A DNA stretch of 64,000 nt from Planosporangium flavigriseum (lineage in GTDB: Bacteria > Actinomycetota > Actinomycetes > Mycobacteriales > Micromonosporaceae): contig NZ_JAATVW010000004.1 of the NCBI RefSeq assembly GCF_011947225.1, positions 62,001 to 126,000 of the forward strand, written 5' to 3'. Both the position numbers and the translations under genes were made by a program. Position 1 is the stretch's first letter, and every line of letters begins with the position of its first letter. This document shows positions 28,082 through 36,786 of the stretch, in pieces. The notes under the pieces are model-generated. The model was given only the letters and a program-made list of their open reading frames with translations, was not told the origin of the DNA and searched no databases.

Positions 28082-29476
28082 TTGTCCGCTGACTTCAGCG
28101 CGTACCCATCCATCTTCGACACCCCCGCCGGCCTCGAGGCCGACAGCGCCACCTTCGCCGCTCTCGGCCTGCCCGACGCCCTCGTCCGGGAGCTCGCCGT
28201 GGGCGGGATCATGACGCCGTTCCCGATCCAGCAGGCCGCGATCCCGGACGCGCTCGCCGGGCGCGACCTGCTCGGCCGGGGTCAGACCGGCTCCGGCAAG
28301 ACGCTCGCGTTCGGGCTGCCCACGCTGGCGCGCCTCGCGCAGACCGGCAAGCCCGCGCCCCACCGGCCGAAGGCGCTGATCCTGGTGCCGACGCGCGAGC
28401 TGGCCATGCAGGTCAGCGACTCGCTCGCGCCGCTCGGTCGGGCCGTCGGGCTGCGGTTCGTCACCGCCTTCGGCGGGACGCCCTACGACCGCCAGATCTT
28501 CGCCCTCGAGCGCGGCGTCGACGTCCTGGTCGCCACCCCCGGCCGGCTCGGCGACCTGATCCGCCGCGGCGCCTGCTCGCTCGGCGCCATCGAGATCACG
28601 GTGATCGACGAGGCCGACCAGATGGCTGACATGGGCTTCCTGCCCGAGGTCACCGAGCTTCTCGAGCAGACCCCGGCCGACGGCCAGCGGCTGCTGTTCT
28701 CCGCCACCCTCGACAACGACGTGGACAAGCTCGTCGAGCAGTTCCTGACCGACCCGGTCACGCACGCCGTGTCGCCCGCGGTCGCGGCCGTCGACACGAT
28801 GGACCACCACCTGCTCCACATCCCGGCGCAGGAGAAGTTCGCGGTGACCGCGGCCATCGCGGCGCGGACCGGCCGCACCATCCTGTTCGTCCGGACCCAG
28901 CTCGCCGTCGACCGGCTCGTCGGCCAGCTCATGGAGGTCGGGGTCCGTGCCGGCGGCCTGCACGGCGGCAAGACCCAGCGGGTACGGACACGGACGCTCG
29001 CCGAGTTCCGCGAGGGCAAAATCGACGTGCTCGTCGCGACCGACGTGGCCGCGCGGGGAATCCACGTCGACGGGGTCGACCTCGTGGTGCACGTGGACCC
29101 GCCGAAGGAGCCCAAGGACTACCTGCACCGCGCTGGCCGTACCGCCCGAGCCGGGGAGGCCGGCACCGTGGTGACGCTGGTCCTGCCGCGGCAGCGCAAG
29201 AGCACCGCAATCATGATCAAGAAGGCCGGCATCGAGCCGGGCCAGCTCCGGGTACGGTCCGACGACCCCGCGCTGGCCGAGCTGACCGGGGCGCGCGAAC
29301 CCAGCGGCGTACCCGTTGTGCTGGAGCCCGTGCGGCCAGCCCGGTCGTCGCGGCGTCCGTACCGCCATTCCGCGCCGCGTGACCGCGACAAGCCGGCACC
29401 TCGCGACCGCGACCGGGATCGGGACCGGGACCGCGCGCGTACCGCTCGCCATGCGGGCGGCCCACCCCGTCGCTAG
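28082..29476 (+). CDS. DEAD-box RNA helicase
   Basis: ATP-dependent RNA helicase, 464 residues. Motifs in order: Q motif (GIMTPFPIQQ), motif I GQTGSGKT at 67-74, PTREL, motif II DEAD at 176-179, motif III SAT, and HRAGRTARAG near 345. The C-terminal tail after residue 410 is basic and ends in an Arg-Asp repeat block, which likely binds RNA. The start is TTG at 28082 with GGAAGG 6 bases before it. Probably used in ribosome assembly or cold adaptation, as for relatives such as RhlE/DeaD. The 175-base leader (27907-28081) is GC-rich and could form hairpins. Confidence 0.9.
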   Translation: MSADFSAYPSIFDTPAGLEADSATFAALGLPDALVRELAVGGIMTPFPIQQAAIPDALAGRDLLGRGQTGSGKTLAFGLPTLARLAQTGKPAPHRPKALILVPTRELAMQVSDSLAPLGRAVGLRFVTAFGGTPYDRQIFALERGVDVLVATPGRLGDLIRRGACSLGAIEITVIDEADQMADMGFLPEVTELLEQTPADGQRLLFSATLDNDVDKLVEQFLTDPVTHAVSPAVAAVDTMDHHLLHIPAQEKFAVTAAIAARTGRTILFVRTQLAVDRLVGQLMEVGVRAGGLHGGKTQRVRTRTLAEFREGKIDVLVATDVAARGIHVDGVDLVVHVDPPKEPKDYLHRAGRTARAGEAGTVVTLVLPRQRKSTAIMIKKAGIEPGQLRVRSDDPALAELTGAREPSGVPVVLEPVRPARSSRRPYRHSAPRDRDKPAPRDRDRDRDRDRARTARHAGGPPRR

Positions 29477-29485
29477 TCTGGCGGC

Positions 29486-30079
29486 ATGACGCTGCTGCCG
29501 CGGACGCTGCTGTGGCAGCGCACCGACGTTCGCGGCGCGGAGCACGTCATCTTCGACGATCGCCGCGGGCTGACCGCCCGCGGCGTTGCCGTCGCTGCCG
29601 GCACGGTTGAGTACGAATGCCGGTACGAGCTCGACACGGATGACGGCTGGTTCTGCACCCGGTTCGACGCGGTCGCCGAGGGCGGGGGCTGGCTGCGCAA
29701 GCTGCACATGGAGCGGACCGGCGACGGCTGGCGGGTGACCACCGCCGAGCAGGGCGACCTCGCCGCGGCCGGCCATCCGAACGCGATGCCGCCGGGCGCG
29801 GAGGATCCCGGGCGGCTCGCGGACGCGTACGACATCGACCTGTTCGACTCGCCGCTGACCAACGCGCTGCCGCTGCGCCGGCTGGGGCTGACCAGCGGCT
29901 CGGCCGACGTCCTCGCGGCGCTCGTGCTGCTGCCGAGCCTGGCGGTGATCGCCAACCCGCAGACCTACACCGTGCTCGGGCCGGGGCGGGTGCGGTACGC
30001 CTCGGGTTCGTTCACCACCGACCTGGAACTGGACGAGAACGGGTATGTCGTGCGCTACCCCGGGCTCGCAACCCGCTGA
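29486..30079 (+). CDS. Putative glycolipid-binding domain protein
   Basis: 197-residue protein that resembles the PF06475 (Glycolipid_bind, formerly DUF1089) family: starts LPRTLLWQRTDVRGAEHVIF and contains YDIDLFDSPLTNALPLRRL and a C-terminal beta strand set. The family name comes from structural resemblance to lipoprotein carriers; function is unproven. It follows the DEAD-box gene by 9 bases and may be co-transcribed, and is convergent with the Lrp gene 9 bases further on. Confidence 0.78.
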   Translation: MTLLPRTLLWQRTDVRGAEHVIFDDRRGLTARGVAVAAGTVEYECRYELDTDDGWFCTRFDAVAEGGGWLRKLHMERTGDGWRVTTAEQGDLAAAGHPNAMPPGAEDPGRLADAYDIDLFDSPLTNALPLRRLGLTSGSADVLAALVLLPSLAVIANPQTYTVLGPGRVRYASGSFTTDLELDENGYVVRYPGLATR

Positions 30080-30088
30080 AGTCGCCCG

Positions 30089-30544
30089 CTAGGACAGGTC
30101 GCGCGGGGTCTGGGGGCGGTCCTCCCACTTCGTCGACAGCGCGATCGCGGTACGGGTACGCGAGACGCCCGGTGTCCGGTTGAGCCGCACGATGAGCTGC
30201 TCCAGCTCGGCGATCGTGCCGACCCTGGCCTTGAGTAGGAACGACTCCTCGCCAGCCATGAAGTAGCAGGACTCGATCTCGGGCATATCGCTCAGGGTGC
30301 CGATGAGCTCGTCGATATCGGCACTGCTGTCCTGTACGACGCCGATCAGCGCGGTCACCCCGAGCCCGACCGCGTCCGGGTCCACATCGGCGTGGTACCC
30401 GCGTAGCACCCCGGTCGCTTCCAGCTTGCCGACGCGCTCGTGTACGGCCGGAGCGGACAGTCCGACCTGGCGCGCGAGCTCGGCAAAGGACAGACGGGCG
30501 TTTGCTCGTAGCAGTTCGACGAGCTGCCGGTCGATAGCGTCCAC
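30089..30544 (-). CDS. Lrp/AsnC family transcriptional regulator
   Basis: 151 residues: N-terminal helix-turn-helix (residues about 4-50, FAELARQVGLSAPAVHERVGKLEATGVLRGY) and a C-terminal RAM/AsnC ligand domain. GTG start at 30544. From memory of Streptomyces gene order, an AsnC-type gene also lies among the late futalosine genes; the present gene lies between mqnE (24 kb) and ubiX (31 kb), so a menaquinone link is possible but not shown. Effector unknown. Confidence 0.88.
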   Translation of the reverse strand: MDAIDRQLVELLRANARLSFAELARQVGLSAPAVHERVGKLEATGVLRGYHADVDPDAVGLGVTALIGVVQDSSADIDELIGTLSDMPEIESCYFMAGEESFLLKARVGTIAELEQLIVRLNRTPGVSRTRTAIALSTKWEDRPQTPRDLS

Positions 30545-30715
30545 GGCCCGTACCTTAGTCGGTTGCTCGGTGGGTGCAGCTAATTGCTCAACAGGTGCGA
30601 TTTCTCTGATTCTCGGACACCGAGCGCTCGCAGTGCTCTAATTGGACGTACGTCCCAACGAGGGCTTGAGCAGGGGTTTCGGGGGAGAAGCCTTCGCAGG
30701 CGTAAGGAGAAGGTA

Positions 30716-30904
30716 GTGGAAACAGGAGATCGTCTGTTAACTCCGGGCGAGGTCGCCGCACTGTTCCGCGTTGACCCGAAGACCGTCACGCGCTGGGCCG
30801 CTGCTGGCCGGATCAGCAGCATCCGCACGCCGGGTGGGCACCGGCGTTTCCGCGAGTCCGAGGTGCGGGCACTGCTGGAGGGCGAAGGCGCGCTGGGCGC
30901 GTAA
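30716..30904 (+). CDS. bldC: Developmental regulator BldC (MerR-like)
   Basis: 62-residue DNA-binding protein consisting of a single MerR-like winged helix, LLTPGEVAALFRVDPKTVTR onward to GGHRRFRESEVRALL. In Streptomyces BldC binds head-to-tail on direct repeats and sets the timing of development. GTG start at 30716, with AAGGAGA five bases before it. It is too short to carry an effector domain, as expected. It sits alone between the Lrp gene and ubiX, ending in a shared hairpin terminator. Confidence 0.92.
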   Translation: METGDRLLTPGEVAALFRVDPKTVTRWAAAGRISSIRTPGGHRRFRESEVRALLEGEGALGA

Positions 30905-30915
30905 CACGTACGACC

Positions 30916-30954
30916 AGTTGGGCGGGGCATGCCGTTAGCGGCCCCCGCCCAACT
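30916..30954. terminator. Bidirectional terminator of bldC and ubiX
   Basis: Perfect 12-bp stem, AGTTGGGCGGGG (30916-30927) and its complement (30943-30954), with a 15-base loop. The right arm is the last coding part of ubiX and the ubiX stop codon lies in the loop. Confidence 0.75.
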
Positions 30955-31579
30955 GTCCGTTCCAGCGTGTGAACAGCGTGTGGGGCACGCCGATGGCGTC
31001 GAGCACCTTCCCAGCGACGAAGTCGACCAGTTGCGCGGCCGACGCCTTCGCGCCCGCCGTGTAGAACCCAGGACTCGCCGGTAGAACGACCGCACCCGCG
31101 TCGTGCAGCGCGATCAGGTGCTCCAGGTGGCTGCGGGTGACCGGGGTTTCGCGGGGCACCACGACGACGGGCCGGTGCTCCTTCAGGTTGACCTCGCACG
31201 AGCGCTGTAGCAGGTCCTTGGACAGGCCGATGGCGATGCCGGCGCACGCCGCCGTGCTCGCCGGGACGACGACCATCCCCCGCGCCGGATACGAACCACT
31301 GCTCGGCCCTGCGGCGAGGTCACCGGCCGGCCAGTACGTCACGTCGTCGCCCGATATGTCGCGGGGGGCGCCGTCGCGCCCGCCCAGCCAGGCCGCGAGG
31401 TCGTCCTTCCAGTGCGCGTCCCGGAACGGCCGCCCGGTCTCGTCGAGCAGGGTCAACCGGGCAGCCCGGGACACGACAAGGTCGACCGGCTCTCCGGCGT
31501 CGAGCAGGGCACACAGCACCGAGGCGGCGTACGGGGTCCCCGAAGCCCCGGACACCCCCACGATCCACGGTCGACGCAT
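30935..31579 (-). CDS. ubiX: Flavin prenyltransferase, UbiX family (menaquinone type)
   Basis: Makes the prenylated FMN cofactor needed by UbiD-type decarboxylases. The 214-residue protein begins with the family pattern IVGVSGASGTPYAASVL (FMN-binding Rossmann loop) and has VVPASTAACAGIAIGLSKDLLQR and VVVPRETP, typical of UbiX/Pad1. In futalosine-pathway actinomycetes a UbiX homologue sits with the UbiA and UbiD homologues, as here: ubiD-mqnP-ubiX in that order of transcription, so it should serve the UbiD-like enzyme 1 kb upstream. Confidence 0.92.
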   Translation of the reverse strand: MRRPWIVGVSGASGTPYAASVLCALLDAGEPVDLVVSRAARLTLLDETGRPFRDAHWKDDLAAWLGGRDGAPRDISGDDVTYWPAGDLAAGPSSGSYPARGMVVVPASTAACAGIAIGLSKDLLQRSCEVNLKEHRPVVVVPRETPVTRSHLEHLIALHDAGAVVLPASPGFYTAGAKASAAQLVDFVAGKVLDAIGVPHTLFTRWNGQLGGGR

Positions 31580-31600
31580 GCCTCAACGGTACGCCGTGAT

Positions 31601-32506
31601 CTAGAGGCGGAGGCCACCCCGCACCACCAGGTCGGCCAGCGCGAACACGAACAGCACGATGCCCACGAATCCGTTGGCCGTGAAGAATGCCCGGTTCACC
31701 CGACTCAGGTCGGTCGGCGACACGATGGCGTGCTCGTACGCGAACGCGATCGCGGTGACGATGAGGCCGATCCACCACAGCCAGCCCAGCCCGACGAGCG
31801 CACCGAACCAGACGAACAGCGCAAAAGTCACCACATGCGCGATGGTCGACGCGTTCAGCGCGAAGCGGACCCCGTACCGGGCGGGCACGCTGTGCACCCC
31901 GATCCGCCGGTCGACATCGACGTCCTGGCAGGCATAGATCAGGTCGAAGCCGCCGATCCACAGGCCCACGGCCGCGCCGAGCACCCACGCCGGGAACGAG
32001 CCCGCGAAGGTACCGGTCACCGCGAGCCACGCGCCGACCGGCGCGACCATCTGGGCGAGGGCGAGGATCGCGTGCGGCCAGTTGGTGAAGCGCTTGCCGT
32101 ACGGATAGACGATGAGCGGCACCACGGCGAGCGGCGACAGCACCAGGCACAGCGGATTGAGCAGCGCCGCCGCGGCCACGAGGACCACCAGCGCGACGAC
32201 CGACCCGGTCCAGGCCGTCCGCACGCTCACCGCCCCGGTGACCAGCTCGCGCGTCGCGGTACGCGGATTGCGCGCGTCGATGTGCCGGTCGAGGATCCGG
32301 TTGGCCGCCATGGCGAACGTCCGCGCGCCGACCATCGCGATCGTCACGAGCAGCAGGTCCAGCCAGCGCACCCGCCGGCCCTGGATCGTCATGGCCGTCA
32401 GCGTGGCCAGGTACGCGAACGGCAGCGCGAACACCGAGTGCTCGACCTTCACCAGGCGCAGGAACGATCCCACCCGACCCGGGCGCGATTCGACCGTGAC
32501 CGTCAC
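31601..32506 (-). CDS. mqnP: UbiA-family prenyltransferase of the futalosine pathway
   Basis: Integral membrane enzyme, 301 residues with about eight hydrophobic helices, that attaches the polyprenyl chain to the naphthoate ring. Both Asp-rich motifs are present: NRILDRHIDARNPRTATREL (first) and DLIYACQDVDVDRRIGVHSV (second). The latter shape (YACQDVDVDRR) is characteristic of the UbiA-like MqnP group. GTG start at 32506 with AGGTGG before it. Co-transcribed with ubiD (34 bases upstream) and ubiX (21 bases downstream). Confidence 0.9.
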   Translation of the reverse strand: MTVTVESRPGRVGSFLRLVKVEHSVFALPFAYLATLTAMTIQGRRVRWLDLLLVTIAMVGARTFAMAANRILDRHIDARNPRTATRELVTGAVSVRTAWTGSVVALVVLVAAAALLNPLCLVLSPLAVVPLIVYPYGKRFTNWPHAILALAQMVAPVGAWLAVTGTFAGSFPAWVLGAAVGLWIGGFDLIYACQDVDVDRRIGVHSVPARYGVRFALNASTIAHVVTFALFVWFGALVGLGWLWWIGLIVTAIAFAYEHAIVSPTDLSRVNRAFFTANGFVGIVLFVFALADLVVRGGLRL

Positions 32507-32540
32507 TGTGCCACCTGCTCATTTCGCTCGCTGCGCTCGC

Positions 32541-33998
32541 TCACAGTCCGTACTCCTTCCAACGCTTGTCCACCCGCGCGACGACCTCCGGCGACATCGT
32601 CATCTCCTCCGGCCACCCTCGGTGGTACCCCTCCTCGGGCAGCTTGCGGGTGGCGTCGATGCCGGCCTTACCGCCCCAGAACTGCTGGTACGAGGAGTGG
32701 TCGAGATGGTCCACCGGGCCTTGGGTCAGCAGCACGTCGTGTGAGTAGTCGACGTTGCCGAACGCCCGGAACGCCACCTCGTGGTAGTCGTGCACGTCGC
32801 AGTCCTCGTCCACCACCACGATCAGCTTGGACAGCGACATGAGGTGCGCCCCCCAGATCGCGTTCATCACCTTCTGGGCGTGCTTCGGGTACCGCTTCCG
32901 GATCGAGACGATGACGCAGTTGTGGAACACCCCGGCGGCCGGCATGTCGTAGTCGACGATGTCCGGGATCATCATGCGCAGCAGCGGCAGGAAGATGCGC
33001 TCGGTCGCCTTGCCCAGACCGTGGTCCTCCTGCGGCGGCTTCGAGGTGATGATCGAGTGATACACCGGGTTGCGCTGCATGGTCATGCACTCGATGTGCA
33101 GCACCGGGAACGGCTCGACCGGCGTATAGAAGCCGGTGTGGTCGCCGAACGGGCCCTCCGGCAGGCGCTCGCCCGGCTCCAGGTACCCCTCGAGAACGAT
33201 CTGCGCGTGCGCCGGCACCTGTAGCGGCACGGTCAGGCAGTCGACCATCTCGACCCGCTCACCGCGCAGGAAGCCGGCGAACATGTACTCGTCGATGTCG
33301 CCGGGCAGGGGCGCGGTCGCCGCGTAGGAAACGACGGGGTCGCAGCCGATCGCGATCGCCACCGGAAGCCGCTGGCCCAGCCGCTCGGCCACCGCGTGGT
33401 GTGCGGTCGAGTCCTTGTGGATCTGCCAATGCATGCCGAGGGTGTTGCGGGAGTGCTGCTGGAGCCGGTACAGCCCGAGGTTGCGCTTGCCGGTCTCCGG
33501 ATGCTTGGTGTGGGTCAACCCGAAGTTGTGGAAGATGCCCCCGTCACCCGGCCAGACCTGCAGGCCGGGCAGCCGGTCGAGGTCGACGTCGTCGCCGCGG
33601 TAGACGACCTCCTGGCACGGAGCGTCCTTGACCCGCTTCGGCGGCGCGGACTTGAGCTGCATGAGCTTGCCCAGGCCCTCGCGGATGCCGGACCAGCCGA
33701 CCGGCAGCTCCGGCTTTACCAGCTCGCCGATGCGCTGGCCGATCTCGTCGAGCGACTCGACACCGAGGGCCATCGCCATCCGCCGCTCCGTGCCGAAGAG
33801 GTTGATGGCGACCGGCATCTCCCCGCGCACGGGGTTGTCGAACAACAGCGCCGGGCCGCCCGCCCGCACGGTCCGGGTGACGATCTCGCTTATCTCCAGG
33901 GTCGGATCGACGGGCGCGCTGACCCGGTGCAGCTCACCGGCCCGGTCGAGCGCCTTCAGGAAGTCTTTGAGATCCGGGTACGGGAAGCCACGCGCCAT
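32541..33998 (-). CDS. ubiD: Menaquinone biosynthesis decarboxylase, UbiD family
   Basis: UbiD-type prenylated-FMN decarboxylase that removes the carboxyl group from the (prenylated) 1,4-dihydroxy-6-naphthoate. 485 residues from ATG 33998 (MARGFPYPDLKDFLKALDRA); an upstream in-frame GTG at 34040 only adds unrelated residues. Family segments visible: PGDGGIFHNFGLTHTKHPETG, EGPFGDHTGFYTP, with the E-D-H region that binds metal and cofactor. First gene of ubiD-mqnP-ubiX. Confidence 0.92.
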   Translation of the reverse strand: MARGFPYPDLKDFLKALDRAGELHRVSAPVDPTLEISEIVTRTVRAGGPALLFDNPVRGEMPVAINLFGTERRMAMALGVESLDEIGQRIGELVKPELPVGWSGIREGLGKLMQLKSAPPKRVKDAPCQEVVYRGDDVDLDRLPGLQVWPGDGGIFHNFGLTHTKHPETGKRNLGLYRLQQHSRNTLGMHWQIHKDSTAHHAVAERLGQRLPVAIAIGCDPVVSYAATAPLPGDIDEYMFAGFLRGERVEMVDCLTVPLQVPAHAQIVLEGYLEPGERLPEGPFGDHTGFYTPVEPFPVLHIECMTMQRNPVYHSIITSKPPQEDHGLGKATERIFLPLLRMMIPDIVDYDMPAAGVFHNCVIVSIRKRYPKHAQKVMNAIWGAHLMSLSKLIVVVDEDCDVHDYHEVAFRAFGNVDYSHDVLLTQGPVDHLDHSSYQQFWGGKAGIDATRKLPEEGYHRGWPEEMTMSPEVVARVDKRWKEYGL

Positions 33999-34163
33999 GG
34001 CGTCAAGTCTCGCAACCGCTCCCGACGGATTCCCCGCCACCCCGGCGATAACAGCGAGTGGTCAATTGGTAACCACAACGGCCTATTGATAAGTCAGCAG
34101 AGCGTCAAGCTGCATTGGTCTCCATCCCTCTCCTTCGACCCAAGGGAATGCTGGCGCCGAACA

Positions 34164-34202
34164 CGGAGCGGCCCCGGGATCTGGAATCCCGGGGCCGCTC
34201 CG
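34164..34202 (-). terminator. Terminator of the hemL-ccsB operon
   Basis: Perfect 17-bp stem (34164-34180 with 34186-34202) and a 5-base loop, just beyond the ccsB stop in the direction of transcription. No T run follows. It isolates the operon from the ubiD promoter region (33999-34163). Confidence 0.8.
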
Positions 34203-34228
34203 CACTTGCTGTAGTTACTTGACGCCAG

Positions 34229-35206
34229 TTACTTGACGCCCGCGTACGAGTGCATGCCCGTCACCACGAGATTGATGGCGAACAGGTTGATCATCATGGT
34301 GGCCCAGCCGAGGATGGCGATCCAGGTAGCCACGGTCTTCTTGACGCTCGGCGTCGCCCGCGCGTGCAGGTAACCGGCGTAGATCACCCAGGAGATGAAC
34401 GACCAGGTCTCCTTGGGGTCCCAGCTCCAGTACTGGGTCCACGCCTCCCGCGCCCAGATCGCACCGCAGATGATCGCGAAGGTCCAGATCGGGAACGCGA
34501 ACGCGTGCACCCGGAACGTCAGCCGCTCCAGCGTCTGCGCGTCCGGCAGCCGCTGACCCAGGGTGAACGGGAAGCTCCGCTTGCCCTTGTCGTGCCCGAG
34601 GCGGAGCAGCGTCAGGACAGCGGCGACGAAGCCGACGAGCAGGACCCCGGACGCGATCGCGGCGGCGCTCACGTGGATCTTCAACCAGTACGAGTTCAGC
34701 GCCGGCATTAGCGGGCCGGCCTCGGTGTGCAGCCGCATCCCGGCGATCAGGAGCATCACGATCTCGGCCAGCGTGACGAACAGGCCGAGCGGGCGCACCG
34801 CTGGGCGGCGGCTCAAGAGGACCAGCCACGCGGTGGCGCCGGCGAAGCAGACGACCAGTACGAACTCGTACATGTTGCCCCACGGCACCCGGTTGGCGGC
34901 GAGGCCGCGGGTGACGATGGTCGCCAGGTGCGCCAGGTAGCCGACGGCGGTCAACGCGACGGCGAGCCGCCCGACCAGCGCCGCCCGACCGCGCGGCGTC
35001 TCCTGCACCGGAGCGGCGGGCGGGGCGGGCGACACCGGAGCGTCGGCAGGGCCGCCGACCGTCACCAGTTCCCGTTCCCGCGCCCGGGTTGCCGCCCGGG
35101 CCACCACTCCCCGCGTACCGAAGGAGAACTCGGCGGCGTAACCGATCATCGCTGCCAGGTACGCCAGGACCGTGACGATCAGCAACTGATCCGATAGGGC
35201 GCTCAT
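34229..35206 (-). CDS. ccsB: Cytochrome c maturation protein CcsB/CcsA (ResC)
   Basis: Heme-handling membrane protein of the system II (Ccs) cytochrome c synthase, 325 residues with about eight helices. The tryptophan-rich heme motif is visible as TQYWSWDPKETWSFISW; flanking His residues (VSAAAIASG region with IHVS, and YAGYLHARA) are the usual heme ligands. Works with ResB as heme channel and ligase. Overlaps resB by four bases. The last 14 coding bases including the stop are duplicated in tandem (34213-34240). Confidence 0.93.
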   Translation of the reverse strand: MSALSDQLLIVTVLAYLAAMIGYAAEFSFGTRGVVARAATRARERELVTVGGPADAPVSPAPPAAPVQETPRGRAALVGRLAVALTAVGYLAHLATIVTRGLAANRVPWGNMYEFVLVVCFAGATAWLVLLSRRPAVRPLGLFVTLAEIVMLLIAGMRLHTEAGPLMPALNSYWLKIHVSAAAIASGVLLVGFVAAVLTLLRLGHDKGKRSFPFTLGQRLPDAQTLERLTFRVHAFAFPIWTFAIICGAIWAREAWTQYWSWDPKETWSFISWVIYAGYLHARATPSVKKTVATWIAILGWATMMINLFAINLVVTGMHSYAGVK

Positions 35207-36786
35207 CTAAATGTCCCCTCTTTCCGTGCGGCCTGCACGATCTCATCGAACTCGGCCTGGAAGCCGGAGTAGTCGGTACGGGGCAGGCCACCCGCTTCGA
35301 CGCGGTCACCGTCGACCCGCAGCCAGATCCGGCGGCGCTTGCCCCACAGCGACATCAGCAGGCCGACCAGCAGGCAGACGGCGGCCCCGAGCGCGTACAT
35401 CTCACCCGGATCGTGCCGTACGGTCATCGTGGCGAAGGCCCGGGTACCGAGGAACTCCACCTTCGAACCGTCCGGAAGCGGCCACGCCTCGCCGGGTTTG
35501 AGCGCCTTGGTCGTGTCGAACTTCTGCAGCTTGCCGGAGTTGATCCGGGACTGGTCCAGCGTGAACACGCTCTGCGCCAGCCCGGCGTCCATGCCGAGGT
35601 TTCCGCGGTAGGCGACGAGCAGCAGCCGCGGGTTGCGCTCGTCGGGGTGCAGCGACTGCGCCATGGTCAGGTCGTGTGACGACATCGTCGGCAGGTACAG
35701 ACCCTGGAACCCGATCTGGTCGTTCGGGTCCTGCTTGCGGGTCGCCGGGTCGACGTTGGCGTCCGGGAACGTCGCAACGCCCGAACTGGTCATCCTGTCG
35801 TCGTTGGGGATGAACGGCTGGATGGAGGTCTGCGACTTCCCGAACCGGTCGGTGTAGCGGATGATCGGCGCGTACCCGCGGCCGAGCAGGTAGACGCCGG
35901 CGCCACCGACCCGCAGCGGGTGGTTGACCTCGATCTCGGTCGTCTTGTCCGCCGCGCCCCGGCCGTCGGAGTAGCGCACGTAGGCGCGGAACATCGTCGG
36001 CTGGCCGTTCGCGGTGTACGTCGTCTCGAAGCGGTCGAGCTGCATGCAGAACGGCGGCAGGTCACCCGCGCCGACCCGGGCGCCCAGCCCGTAGTCGTCG
36101 TACTGCTGGAGCGTGTTGCAGAACCGCCCGTCCGGCCCCGCGACGATGTTTCGGCTGCCGTGCCAGCCGTACCAGTGGCTCACCGCGACGCTGACCAGCA
36201 GCGCGAGCAGGGAGAAGTGGAACAGCAGGTTGCCGGTCTCCTTCAGGTACCCCTTCTCGGCGCTGACCGTCGTGCCGCGTACCGCCACCCGGAAGCGGCG
36301 CTTGCGCAGCAGCGCGGCCAGCTTCGGCAGATCCTCCTCGCGGGCCTGGCCTTCGGCGTACGCCGGCATCCGGTTCAGGCGGGCGGGCGCGTCCGGCGGC
36401 TGGCGCAGCAGCGCCGTGACGTGCGTCCGCAGCCGGGGCACGAGGCAGCCGACCAGCGAGACGAACAGCAGCAGGTAGATCGCGGAGAACCAGGGCGAGG
36501 AGAAGACGTCGAAGAGGTAGAACCGGTCCAGCGTGCGGCCCAGGTCGGGGTTCTTCCGCAGGTAGGCGTTGACGTCTTCGATCTTGATGCTGCGCTGGGG
36601 CAGCAGCGAGCCGGGGATCGCGGCGACGGCGAGCAGGAACAGCAGGACCAGCGCGGTACGCATGCTGGTGAGCTGCCGCCAGGCCCGGCGCAGCAGCGCG
36701 ACGAACCAGGGGCCGAAGCCGTTGCCGCGCGGTAGCGGGGACCCGGAATCGACCCGGTCGGCCGCCGGGGCTTCCACCTCGACCAT
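35203..36786 (-). CDS. resB: Cytochrome c biogenesis protein ResB
   Basis: Partner of CcsB in the system II heme ligase, 527 residues. It has three N-terminal hydrophobic helices (about 41-60, 97-116 and 187-205), a large extracellular domain, and a last helix near 470. The early segment RTALVLLFLLAVAAIPGSLLPQ is typical of ResB/Ccs1. Start ATG 36786 follows the ccdA stop with no gap (TAGATG), so it is coupled. Confidence 0.93.
   Translation of the reverse strand: MVEVEAPAADRVDSGSPLPRGNGFGPWFVALLRRAWRQLTSMRTALVLLFLLAVAAIPGSLLPQRSIKIEDVNAYLRKNPDLGRTLDRFYLFDVFSSPWFSAIYLLLFVSLVGCLVPRLRTHVTALLRQPPDAPARLNRMPAYAEGQAREEDLPKLAALLRKRRFRVAVRGTTVSAEKGYLKETGNLLFHFSLLALLVSVAVSHWYGWHGSRNIVAGPDGRFCNTLQQYDDYGLGARVGAGDLPPFCMQLDRFETTYTANGQPTMFRAYVRYSDGRGAADKTTEIEVNHPLRVGGAGVYLLGRGYAPIIRYTDRFGKSQTSIQPFIPNDDRMTSSGVATFPDANVDPATRKQDPNDQIGFQGLYLPTMSSHDLTMAQSLHPDERNPRLLLVAYRGNLGMDAGLAQSVFTLDQSRINSGKLQKFDTTKALKPGEAWPLPDGSKVEFLGTRAFATMTVRHDPGEMYALGAAVCLLVGLLMSLWGKRRRIWLRVDGDRVEAGGLPRTDYSGFQAEFDEIVQAARKEGTFR

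Noticed and set aside
27824-29776. 650-codon minus-strand open frame
   Set aside because: Lies opposite the DEAD-box helicase gene, whose motifs and ribosome site are clear; high GC keeps the reverse frame open.
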